DNA of 64,000 bases from contig CAVZKG010000001.1 in assembly GCA_963775805.1 (NCBI GenBank), forward strand, positions 1,116,001 to 1,180,000, read 5' to 3'. This document shows, in pieces, positions 1 to 7,296 of the stretch (positions within the stretch are counted from its first letter, which is position 1; each line of letters begins with the position of its first letter). Position numbers and translations under genes: made by a program. The notes below the pieces were generated by a model. It searched no databases and was not told the origin of the DNA. It saw only the letters and a program-made list of their open reading frames with translations. The stretch comes from JAFAMB01 sp963775805 (GTDB lineage: Bacteria > Verrucomicrobiota > Verrucomicrobiia > Chthoniobacterales > JAFAMB01).

Positions 1-1220
1 ACGATGGATGCCACCTGCCAACAAACCATTATTAGCGGGATAATAAAAACCGGCAGCGCGATCCGCTCTCGGACCCAAGTTCCAACCCCAACGAGCAGGA
101 ATCCAATGGTTAACATCAATACCGGATAAAATGGCAAAAAATCCTGCTTCGAAACCAGGGGCCAAAACGTGAATAACAACGGACAAAAAAGACCCGTTAC
201 CGCCAAAAAGAACAATCTGCGCTCGGCGCGTCCCGATTCCCGATCCCGTTTAGCCAACCACAATCCAGCCACGATCGCCGGTACAAACAACCAAAACCGA
301 AGGTCCTTCATCTTGCTGATCATTTGATGCCAAGGATTGCCTCCGGATGTAAGATTATGCGCAATCACACAATAGTACATTTGAGAGAGGGCCCCTTTGA
401 AGGCAAAAAAGCCGACAACCAGAGCCGGCACGATAAGGGCGCCGCCGATCGTCGCAAAAATAGAGCCCAGAACGTTTGACCTGGTTACTGGTTCCGAACT
501 TCCGGCTCTCCGCTTCGCGACCAGAAAAAACCAGACAACAACCCCCGCCCCGAGCGTGTCGAGGAGCAAAAAGGTGGTTTTCATGGAAACGGAAAAAGCG
601 ACGCCGAATAACAACCCGGCGAAAAAGAACCTCGAAGGCGTCGTCTTCCCACCCATCAATACAGCGAGGGCTAACAGCCATGTGCTTGCCCAAAAAAGAT
701 CGGGCCTGTATTCGCCAAGCTTGGCGTACAGGTCCGGAAACGAAGCGGCAAGCAGCGCACCCCAAAACCCTGCACGAACGGAAAACAATCGGGCTCCGAT
801 CCAATAAGTCACTCCGATCAGGAGCGCCGAGACCGGCAGCATCGCCCAGCGCATTGCGGCTACAATGTCAGCTCTCTCTCCGAGCAAATGAAACAACGGA
901 GCGCTCATCGCCTGAAACAGCGGAGCATGATTATCGAAAACATCCTTGTACGGAAGCAACCCGGTCGCCCACGCCCAAACCACATGCAGATGCTGCGGTT
1001 CATCCGAGTCCCAGGGTTGGTTCGACACGTAGAACCACCTTAAACCGAGCAAAAGCAACAAAACGGCCACCCCGAGCGCGACTTCAACAGGTGACAGCTC
1101 TCGCCAACGCGCTCGGTCACTCCGCGATATGCGAGGGGAACTCTCCTGAGCGCTCCCTGATTCAATTCTTGAAGACATCATTCCATTTTTGTCGCGATCG
1201 CGAGCTCTTCTGAACCACAT
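1..1220 (-). CDS. Membrane glycosyltransferase, GT39/ArnT-like (partial, C-terminus outside window)
   Basis: Reading the minus strand gives an uninterrupted frame from about 1220 through base 1. It is a hydrophobic polytopic protein. After a basic cytoplasmic start there is a first membrane span, then the acidic loop motif NQPWDSDEPQH. This acidic (D/E) first loop is typical of GT-C glycosyltransferases of the dolichyl-phosphate-mannose mannosyltransferase (PMT/ArnT) class, which move sugars from lipid-phosphate donors at the outer face of the inner membrane. Many further spans follow. The start is uncertain: an ATG at 1220 gives the longest form, and a tandem ATG-ATG at 1181/1178 is in the same frame. 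Neither has a clear Shine-Dalgarno. It lies 37 bp downstream of the DapA-family gene on the same strand and may be cotranscribed with it. The acceptor cannot be inferred. Confidence 0.72.
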   Translation of the reverse strand, partial: MWFRRARDRDKNGMMSSRIESGSAQESSPRISRSDRARWRELSPVEVALGVAVLLLLLGLRWFYVSNQPWDSDEPQHLHVVWAWATGLLPYKDVFDNHAPLFQAMSAPLFHLLGERADIVAAMRWAMLPVSALLIGVTYWIGARLFSVRAGFWGALLAASFPDLYAKLGEYRPDLFWASTWLLALAVLMGGKTTPSRFFFAGLLFGVAFSVSMKTTFLLLDTLGAGVVVWFFLVAKRRAGSSEPVTRSNVLGSIFATIGGALIVPALVVGFFAFKGALSQMYYCVIAHNLTSGGNPWHQMISKMKDLRFWLFVPAIVAGLWLAKRDRESGRAERRLFFLAVTGLFCPLLFTFWPLVSKQDFLPFYPVLMLTIGFLLVGVGTWVRERIALPVFIIPLIMVCWQVASI

Positions 1221-1257
1221 CCCGACGTGGATTGCAAACGAGGAGCATGAACGCCGC

Positions 1258-2172
1258 TCAATGGACCGCCCCCGGCCATTCGAACCCTAGCGCGTCGAGC
1301 CGAGAAAAAATATCCGCAACAAGGTGGTCATCCAACGGGAGCAACGGCGGACGGACGTTAGACCACGCTTTGTCTCGACGCTGTTTCGCAATGATGGCTT
1401 TCAGCGAGGGAATCAACGGAAACTGCAAAAACACTGTTTTCAACTTACCGATCAACTCCTGGCGCGCTTCCGCATCGGCGCTTTGCCGGTAGATCACTTG
1501 CAACGAGGCAGCGCTCACATTCGCCGCAGCGGAGATGCTTCCAGCTCCACCTGCACGGATTGCGGACAATAAACAGGACTCGTCACCGGGAAAGATATCC
1601 AGGCCGCGAACAGCAAATCGAGAAATCAGCTCTTTCGTGTGATTCCAGTCGTTTGAACTATCCTTAATGCCGGCGATGACACCAGGGAATGCGCCAATCA
1701 AAAGCTCAATCAGAGAAAAAGAGAAACCGACGATCGCAATGGGCGGAATATGATAAAGATACAGTCGGAGCCGATCGTCTGAAACGCCCTGTATCAGGGA
1801 AGCAAAATATCGAAACAAACCAGTCTCTTCGATCTGCTTATAATAGAATGGAGGTAATGCCAGGACTCCTGCACAGCCCATTTGAACAGCGTGCTTCGTC
1901 AGCTCGACCGAGTCGGCGAGAGCGCAGCAACCGGTACCTACCAAAAGCTTTTGCGGATCAATCCCGGAGTCGACGACCTTTTCAAGGAATCGTCTCCTTT
2001 CGGCGGTAGAGAAAGAATTTCCCTCAGAAGTGGTTCCGAAGAGGAGCAACCCGTCACACCCACTTCGAATTAGCCACTCGAAATGTGCGATGGTTCGCGC
2101 CTCATCTATCCGGAAATCTTCAGTCACCGCAGTGAGTGCCGGCGCGAGAATCCCTCGGAGAGTATTGGTCAT
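1258..2172 (-). CDS. DapA/NanA-family class I aldolase (dihydrodipicolinate synthase family)
   Basis: This 304-aa protein has the size of the (beta/alpha)8 DapA/N-acetylneuraminate lyase family, whose members condense or cleave pyruvate-type substrates through a lysine Schiff base. Near residue 45 it has GTTSEGNS, the family carboxylate-binding GTTGE-like motif. In the middle is the tyrosine motif LYHIPP, followed by IAGIKDSS with the Schiff-base lysine. The start is taken at the ATG giving MTNTLRG because family members begin just before the first beta strand; 12 further upstream codons exist. It is unlikely to be the housekeeping lysine enzyme because it sits alone beside a glycosyltransferase and the motif is TTSE rather than TTGE. 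A sugar-acid or hydroxy-acid aldolase is as likely. Substrate unknown. Confidence 0.85.
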   Translation of the reverse strand: MTNTLRGILAPALTAVTEDFRIDEARTIAHFEWLIRSGCDGLLLFGTTSEGNSFSTAERRRFLEKVVDSGIDPQKLLVGTGCCALADSVELTKHAVQMGCAGVLALPPFYYKQIEETGLFRYFASLIQGVSDDRLRLYLYHIPPIAIVGFSFSLIELLIGAFPGVIAGIKDSSNDWNHTKELISRFAVRGLDIFPGDESCLLSAIRAGGAGSISAAANVSAASLQVIYRQSADAEARQELIGKLKTVFLQFPLIPSLKAIIAKQRRDKAWSNVRPPLLPLDDHLVADIFSRLDALGFEWPGAVH

Positions 2173-2361
2173 TGAACCAGTCTCCCATTGCCTCGTAGCG
2201 AACAGCAACCGTTTTCAGGAGACAAATTCTTTAAAGTCCGAAGAACTAATCCGTAGAGCCCAGAGCAATTGATGGAGTGAACCCGACACGCAGATGCCGG
2301 AGCCAAGTCCAGCCATTTACGTCGAGCTTGCAACTTGGGCGTCTCTTCGAAAACTGCAGTA

Positions 2362-3207
2362 ATGCATAACGACGATCAATCCTCATCGAATTTCCCGTAT
2401 CGACTGAGCGCCGTTGACCTGGACGGTACGCTGCTAGGACCGCATAAAGAAGTTAGCGAAGAGAATGCAGCCGCCGTGAAAAGATTGAATGAGAACGGTG
2501 CCCGAGTGATCATCGCTTCGGGACGGCGCCACCAGAACAGCATCCGGTTCCAGCGACAGCTGGGATTGACCGGACCGATTATTGCCTGTCAGGGCGGACT
2601 GATCCGGGATGGCGAGCAGGGAACAGTCATCGAGGCCCATTTTTTGCCGGCAAACACCGCGCGCGAAATCGTCCTGGCGGGGGAGAAGTACGGAGTCGAC
2701 GTGATCTTTTATCATCTCGATCATTTGTATGTCGGGCGAAAGCGTGATCGCTGGGTCGACCTGTACGAATCGCGTGTGGGCGAAAAAACGGAAACAGTCC
2801 CAAGTCTGGATCAACTCGAGGGGCGGCATGCACTTAAAATCGTGTGGTATGGAGATCCCGAGATCCTGAAACGGGCTCGGTCGGAAATGGAGACGCGGTT
2901 CCACGAAAAGGCCGATGTGCTGGCGACAGAGCTGGAAAATCTTGAGTTCATGCCCCGAGGAATCAATAAGTCTACAGCCCTAGAGAAAGTCGCGCGTGAA
3001 TTCGGCGTGAAACGAGAAGAGGTGCTGGCCTTCGGTGATGCAGAGAACGATGTTCACATGCTCTCGTGGGCCGGTTTAGGCGTCGCGATGAGACACGGCA
3101 ACGCGAAAGCAATCGCGGCGGCGAAAATGGTCAGCCCACCAGGCCCGCCGGAAACAGCTTTCGGCCGGGCGGTCGATGAGATTTTCAGAGAAACAGCCGG
3201 GCAATAA
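2362..3207 (+). CDS. HAD-superfamily Cof-like phosphatase
   Basis: This 281-aa protein has all four HAD motifs: motif I AVDLDGTLLG near the N-terminus, motif II ASGRR, the motif III lysine in NKSTALEKVA, and motif IV FGDAENDVHML. The large insert between motifs II and III is a C2B-type cap, which places it in the Cof/YbiV group of cytosolic sugar-phosphate or phospholipid-headgroup phosphatases. The ATG at 2362 is preferred over an in-frame TTG 27 bp upstream. The gene stands alone between divergent and codirectional neighbours, so context does not give the substrate. Flavin or sugar phosphates are typical for the family. Confidence 0.88.
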   Translation: MHNDDQSSSNFPYRLSAVDLDGTLLGPHKEVSEENAAAVKRLNENGARVIIASGRRHQNSIRFQRQLGLTGPIIACQGGLIRDGEQGTVIEAHFLPANTAREIVLAGEKYGVDVIFYHLDHLYVGRKRDRWVDLYESRVGEKTETVPSLDQLEGRHALKIVWYGDPEILKRARSEMETRFHEKADVLATELENLEFMPRGINKSTALEKVAREFGVKREEVLAFGDAENDVHMLSWAGLGVAMRHGNAKAIAAAKMVSPPGPPETAFGRAVDEIFRETAGQ

Positions 3208-3329
3208 TTTTCGCATTCCACGGTTCTCTAAGGAGTCTCGGCAAATAAGAGAGCTGTCGGTTTGTCAGAATCTTTCCGATGCTTTAGCTTGCTAACCCAA
3301 ACCCACAACGGATAGTATTCGCAACATTC

Positions 3330-3557
3330 ATGGCCACCTATATCTACGAAACGGTGCCCGATTCTCCCGAAATTTCAGTTCGGCGATTTGAAATCAAGCA
3401 GAGTATGAAAGAGGCCCCTCTTACCCATGATCCGGTGACAGGTCAAAAAGTACGGAGAGTGGTCTCTGGCGGATTAGGTATTATCATGGCCGGTGCGCGC
3501 TCCATATCGACGTCTCCGAAGTCTTCGTGTGGTACCGGTCGCTGCGGTTGCTGTTGA
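3330..3557 (+). CDS. FmdB-like small protein that has lost the zinc-ribbon cysteines
   Basis: This 75-aa protein follows the FmdB/zinc-ribbon template: an N-terminal MATYIYE strand, a central KQSMKEAPLTHDP block, the RRVVSGGLGIIMAG glycine stretch and a flexible tail. FmdB proteins normally carry two CxxC knuckles. Here the positions after the first strand (ETVPDSP) and in the second knuckle (HDPVTGQ) have no cysteine. The only cysteines are in the tail, CGTGRCGCC, which could bind metal or be redox active. The stop is 5 bp before the start of the PIN-PhoH gene, so the two are very likely cotranscribed. Function unknown; the FmdB family is loosely linked to regulation. Confidence 0.75.
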   Translation: MATYIYETVPDSPEISVRRFEIKQSMKEAPLTHDPVTGQKVRRVVSGGLGIIMAGARSISTSPKSSCGTGRCGCC

Positions 3558-3562
3558 ACCAG

Positions 3563-5083
3563 ATGCAAATTTCAGAAGACCAACCCGGACTGTTTAAGGA
3601 ACCGGCCAGACAGTCTCGCGGACCGCGTGTACCGGATTCACTGAACGGCAACCGAACGCACGTTAAGAACTACGTCCTTGATACGAACGTTCTCTTGCAT
3701 GACCCCCACTCCGTTTATCGATTCGCGGACAATCATGTTTGGATTCCGATCGATGTCCTAAGCGAACTGGATAAGTTCAAAAACGAACAGACTGAACGCG
3801 GTGCAAACGCAAGGACGGTTCACCGTTTTCTCTCCCGTTGCTTTAATCAGAACAGCAAACTGGTTTTACATGGAGCGACGACGCCCGAAGGCGGCACTAT
3901 CCGGATCGCGATCAACGAATTTTTGACGGCGGAGCGGGTGCACAAGGAGCTGCGGCGATTTGAGCAGATCTTTTGCGATCTGGACAATCCGGACAACCGG
4001 ATTCTGGCCCTTTGCCTATACGTAAAAATCAAGTGCACTGAACGCACGATCCTTGTCACGAAGGACCTTAATATGCAGCTAAAAGCCCTGGCGATCGGGC
4101 TGGAAGCTCAGGACTACGAGAATGACAAAGTCGAAGTCCAGGATGTCGAAGGTTACGGGCAACGGACAATCGAAACCGACCCACATCTTCTTCAACGATT
4201 CGCGAGCTCGCGCGAGCTCCAGCTCCGAAGCGACGAGGCGGCCGGCCTGCATCTGAACGAATATGTGTTTCTGTCGGCCGGCGACGGCAAGTTGATGGCT
4301 GCGCGCCACACGGGCGACGGGCTTGTACGCCGATTGAATCTACCAAATGTACTGACAAATCCGCGCGGTGTGCACCTGAAGCCGTTGAATCTAGGTCAAC
4401 AATGCCTTTTGGATGCGCTACTGGACCGGGACATTGCGCTGGTGACCTGCTACGGTCAGGCTGGAACAGGCAAGACTCTTCTCGCGGTGGCGGCAGGTCT
4501 CCATCTGTACTGGTCTCAGGTCGTCAGCGGTCTGACAGTGAGCCGGCCGGTTGTCGCGATGGGCGAGACACTCGGCTTCCTGCCCGGAACGTTGAACGAA
4601 AAAATGAAACCGTGGCTGCAGTCGATCTACGATGCTTTCGAGCTGCTTCTACCGGCGAACTCCACAGCGGAATCCGGGAAACGGCAGAAGAAAATCCAGG
4701 CGATTGAGGCAACGTCCAGCAATGGCAACGGTTCCGGGATTCCGGTCAAGCCGTACGCGCAATTGATCGAACAAGGGATTGTCGAGATCGAAGCGCTTTG
4801 CTACATCCGTGGCCGATCAATTCCCAATCGCTATTTTGTCCTGGATGAAGCCCAACAATTGACTCCGTTGGAGGCCAAGACCGTTGTGACTCGAATGTCC
4901 AAAGGCTCGAAGCTCGTGATGGTGGGTGATCCGGCGCAGATCGATAATCCATACGTCGACAGTCGATCCAACGGTCTCGTTTACACACGGAATCGCCTGA
5001 AGGGCCAGCAAATCACCGCACACGTCTGCCTGACAAAAGGCGAACGAAGCCCCCTCGCCGAGGCCGGCGCAAATCTAATGTAG
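3563..5083 (+). CDS. PIN-domain plus PhoH-type ATPase (PhoH2 class)
   Basis: This is a 506-aa two-domain protein. Residues about 25-170 form a PIN nuclease domain (YVLDTNVLLHDPHS with the first catalytic aspartate, then ELDKFK and later acidic residues). Residues about 250-500 form a PhoH P-loop ATPase with Walker A GQAGTGKT, the sensor-like VSRPVVAMGETLGFLPG and Walker B FVLDEAQ. PIN-PhoH fusions are described as RNA-directed nuclease/helicase-like enzymes. The ATG at 3563 follows the FmdB-like stop by 5 bp; a GTG at 3527 is possible but would overlap that gene. A second, shorter PhoH paralogue lies at 23,728-24,705 in the ybeY operon, so this copy is not the YbeZ homologue. Confidence 0.92.
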   Translation: MQISEDQPGLFKEPARQSRGPRVPDSLNGNRTHVKNYVLDTNVLLHDPHSVYRFADNHVWIPIDVLSELDKFKNEQTERGANARTVHRFLSRCFNQNSKLVLHGATTPEGGTIRIAINEFLTAERVHKELRRFEQIFCDLDNPDNRILALCLYVKIKCTERTILVTKDLNMQLKALAIGLEAQDYENDKVEVQDVEGYGQRTIETDPHLLQRFASSRELQLRSDEAAGLHLNEYVFLSAGDGKLMAARHTGDGLVRRLNLPNVLTNPRGVHLKPLNLGQQCLLDALLDRDIALVTCYGQAGTGKTLLAVAAGLHLYWSQVVSGLTVSRPVVAMGETLGFLPGTLNEKMKPWLQSIYDAFELLLPANSTAESGKRQKKIQAIEATSSNGNGSGIPVKPYAQLIEQGIVEIEALCYIRGRSIPNRYFVLDEAQQLTPLEAKTVVTRMSKGSKLVMVGDPAQIDNPYVDSRSNGLVYTRNRLKGQQITAHVCLTKGERSPLAEAGANLM

Positions 5084-5346
5084 ACCCCGGCGGAAAAGAC
5101 AGAATTAAGAATGAAAGAGCTGCCCGAGAGACCTTTTCTCTCCTTCTTAATTCTTACTTCTTAATTCTTACTTCTTACTTCTTCTCGTACTCGATCTTTA
5201 GGCGTTGCCACCCAACAGCGCGTTCCCTTCCCAGTGATTTTGTTGAGCCGAACTATGATTAGACAATAAGATTCACCAACATTTTTTGACTTCTCCGTCG
5301 GATTCCATTTTCATTTCTTCATTCTTTATTCTTACTTCCTACTTGT
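5084..5346 (+). repeat. Intergenic palindromic TTAATTCTTACTTC-rich element
   Basis: The gap between PIN-PhoH and the SDR contains an element at about 5101-5180. It starts with AGAATTAAGAATGAAAGAG, has a core TGCCCGAGAGACC, and ends in tandem TTCTTAATTCTTAC units, so the two flanks are roughly inverted. A near-identical copy in the opposite orientation lies at about 51,659-51,743. A further short TTCTTTATTCTTACTTCC stretch directly precedes the SDR start. No ORF is visible here. Confidence 0.7.
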
Positions 5347-6105
5347 ATGACTTACTCCCCCCTCACCCCTTTGGATGGTCGAGTCGCAATCGTGACCGGA
5401 GGCGCGCGCGGAATTGGGCTGGAAGCAGCCAGGGCGCTCAAAGAGAACGGTGCAAAGATTGTCATCGTCGACATTAACGCCGAAGCCGGACAAGAAGCCG
5501 CAAAGGAGCTCGAAGCTGATTTTCAGCAGGCCGATCTGACCAAATCAGACGAGGTCAGGAAATTGGCGGCCGCCGTACGATCCAAACTCGGCTCGATCGA
5601 CATCGCATTCAATAACGCCGGAATCGCCGTGAGTGCGCCCGCGGAAGAACACACCGATGAAGACTGGCATAAAGTGATCAACATCAACTTGCACGCCGCC
5701 TTTTACTGCTGTCGCGAGTTCGGGAAAGTGATGTTGGAACAAGGAAAAGGGAGCATCATCAATACGGCTTCGATGTCCGGAATCATCTCAAATACGCCGC
5801 AGCCGCAAGTGGGATATAACGTCTCGAAAGCCGGCGTCATCATGATGACTAAATCGCTCGCGGGTGAATGGGCTAGACGCGGAGTGCGCGTCAATAGCAT
5901 TTCCCCAGGTTACATCGGCACGGAAATGACAAAGAAGGGAATGTCTAATCCCGAGTGGTACGAAGAATGGCTCAAGTTCACCCCGATGGGGCGCGTTGGT
6001 GAGCCTCGCGAGATCGCAACGGCCGTCGTCTATCTCGCCTCAGACGCCAGCAGCTATTTCACCGGAAGCAACCTCGTCGTGGACGGCGGTTACACCTGCT
6101 GGTGA
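5347..6105 (+). CDS. Short-chain dehydrogenase/reductase (classical SDR)
   Basis: This 252-aa classical SDR has the NAD(P)-binding TGGARGIG near residue 17, an acidic residue after beta-2 (VIVDIN) that suggests NAD preference, NNAG, the catalytic serine in NTASMSG, the catalytic YNVSK, and the C-terminal VVDGGYTCW. The sequence is similar in style to polyol/sugar dehydrogenases (sorbitol, threitol, gluconate classes), but the substrate cannot be set from sequence. It converges on the sugar ABC transporter operon on the other strand, which is compatible with sugar or polyol use without proving it. The two genes are separated by a perfect inverted repeat at 6126-6159. Confidence 0.88.
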   Translation: MTYSPLTPLDGRVAIVTGGARGIGLEAARALKENGAKIVIVDINAEAGQEAAKELEADFQQADLTKSDEVRKLAAAVRSKLGSIDIAFNNAGIAVSAPAEEHTDEDWHKVININLHAAFYCCREFGKVMLEQGKGSIINTASMSGIISNTPQPQVGYNVSKAGVIMMTKSLAGEWARRGVRVNSISPGYIGTEMTKKGMSNPEWYEEWLKFTPMGRVGEPREIATAVVYLASDASSYFTGSNLVVDGGYTCW

Positions 6106-6125
6106 TAGGTGGAGTGGAAAGAAAT

Positions 6126-6159
6126 AGGTCGTATACGACATACAAGACGTATACGACCT
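6126..6159. terminator. Perfect 12-bp inverted repeat between convergent genes (GTCGTATACG family)
   Basis: AGGTCGTATACG at 6126-6137 is the exact reverse complement of 6148-6159, with a 10-nt loop. It lies between the 3' ends of the SDR (+) and the binding-protein gene (-), so it may act as a bidirectional terminator. There is no long T-run. Related sequence (GGTCGTATACG then AAGTCGTATAT) follows putA at about 40,471-40,502, so this is also a member of a dispersed repeat family. Confidence 0.55.
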
Positions 6160-6185
6160 TGAGTATCCTTCGACAAAACGCCGAC

Positions 6186-7238
6186 TTAGAAGTCGTACTT
6201 GTCGATGTTGTCTTTGGTGAACACTGTCGGAGGGCCGAGCAGAATCTGGCTTCCGTTGATGACTTTCAGCTTGCCGAGTTTTCCGGCATCCAGTTCGGTG
6301 TCACCTGGTTTCAGTTTTCCGTCAACGACCGCTCGCATCGCGTAGGCCGCTGCGTACCCGAGATCGACCGGGTTCCATAGAATCACCGATTTAACGACGC
6401 CTGACTTAACAAACGGCTTCATCTGATTCGGAGTGGATAGTCCGACGACGGCTATCTTGCCGCCCAGATTCGCCTGACTGATCGCATCGGCTGCGCCCGG
6501 GAAAGCAACACTCGAAAGTCCGATGATGCCCTTCACTTTCGGATATGCTTTCAGGATTTGGCCCGTAACCTTAAACGCCAGCTGCTGGTCCTCTTCGGCC
6601 GGCAGAATCGTGACGAGATTCAGCTTCGGATAAGCAACCGGCATATATTTTTTGATCTCCGCGATCCATGCGTTCTGACCGGCCGCAGTTAATGAGCTTG
6701 TGACCAGCGCAATGTCGGCATCCGGGCCTACTTCTGCGACCAAAGAGTCGATCAGAGCCTTGGCAATCCCATCCGGAGTCGCCATTTGGATAAACCATTC
6801 ACGTGCATCCGGCTGAGATTCGGCATCATACCCGATGACGTGAATCCCGGACTTCAATGCCTTCTTCAGCACAGGAGAGATTGCAACCGGATCATTTGCG
6901 GCGAAAAAGATACCATCCACGCCCCGCGAAATCGCATTATCGATGAACTCAATCTGCTTCTGGATGTCTCCTTCAGTTGGGGCATCCGTTGTCACTTCGG
7001 TCGGAGCGCCGTTTTTGGTGAGGTCGGCAGCGCCTTCAGCAATTCCTTTCGCGGTGGCTGCAAAATAGCCGATCCCGATCAGTTTCGGGACGTCGGCAAG
7101 GACGATCTTTTTTCCTTTGAGATCTTTTGGATTGGTCGGTTGTCCGCCGTCATAGGCGGTGTCAGCCCCAAATCCAGTGGTGCTGAGCGTGGCGGCTGCC
7201 AATAGGCAAATGCCACCGAGTAGTCTGGCTTTTATCAT
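6186..7238 (-). CDS. Sugar ABC transporter periplasmic binding protein (rhamnose/AI-2 class)
   Basis: This 350-aa exported protein begins at the ATG giving MIKARLLGG, followed by a hydrophobic signal peptide ending near TTGFGA; the upstream codons are not needed. The mature part is a type I periplasmic binding fold (Peripla_BP_4): ADVPKLIGIGYFAA, then DNAISRGVDGIFFAANDP, then a YPKVKGIIGLSS hinge and GLSTPNQMKPFVKSG. These features resemble RhaS and LsrB proteins. It is the last gene of an ATPase-permease-binding protein operon on the minus strand, 58 bp after the permease stop. The ligand is a pentose, deoxyhexose or AI-2-like furanose by family; sequence alone does not decide. Confidence 0.88.
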   Translation of the reverse strand: MIKARLLGGICLLAAATLSTTGFGADTAYDGGQPTNPKDLKGKKIVLADVPKLIGIGYFAATAKGIAEGAADLTKNGAPTEVTTDAPTEGDIQKQIEFIDNAISRGVDGIFFAANDPVAISPVLKKALKSGIHVIGYDAESQPDAREWFIQMATPDGIAKALIDSLVAEVGPDADIALVTSSLTAAGQNAWIAEIKKYMPVAYPKLNLVTILPAEEDQQLAFKVTGQILKAYPKVKGIIGLSSVAFPGAADAISQANLGGKIAVVGLSTPNQMKPFVKSGVVKSVILWNPVDLGYAAAYAMRAVVDGKLKPGDTELDAGKLGKLKVINGSQILLGPPTVFTKDNIDKYDF

Positions 7239-7296
7239 GTTTTTTATTGTTAGGGGGTAACCTGAACGATCGTATCGCTCTGCCCGTGACGAGCCG

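Noticed and set aside
476..1213. 245-codon plus-strand frame
   Set aside because: Antisense to the membrane glycosyltransferase, whose minus-strand frame has membrane spans and the DSDE loop; the plus frame has no domain.
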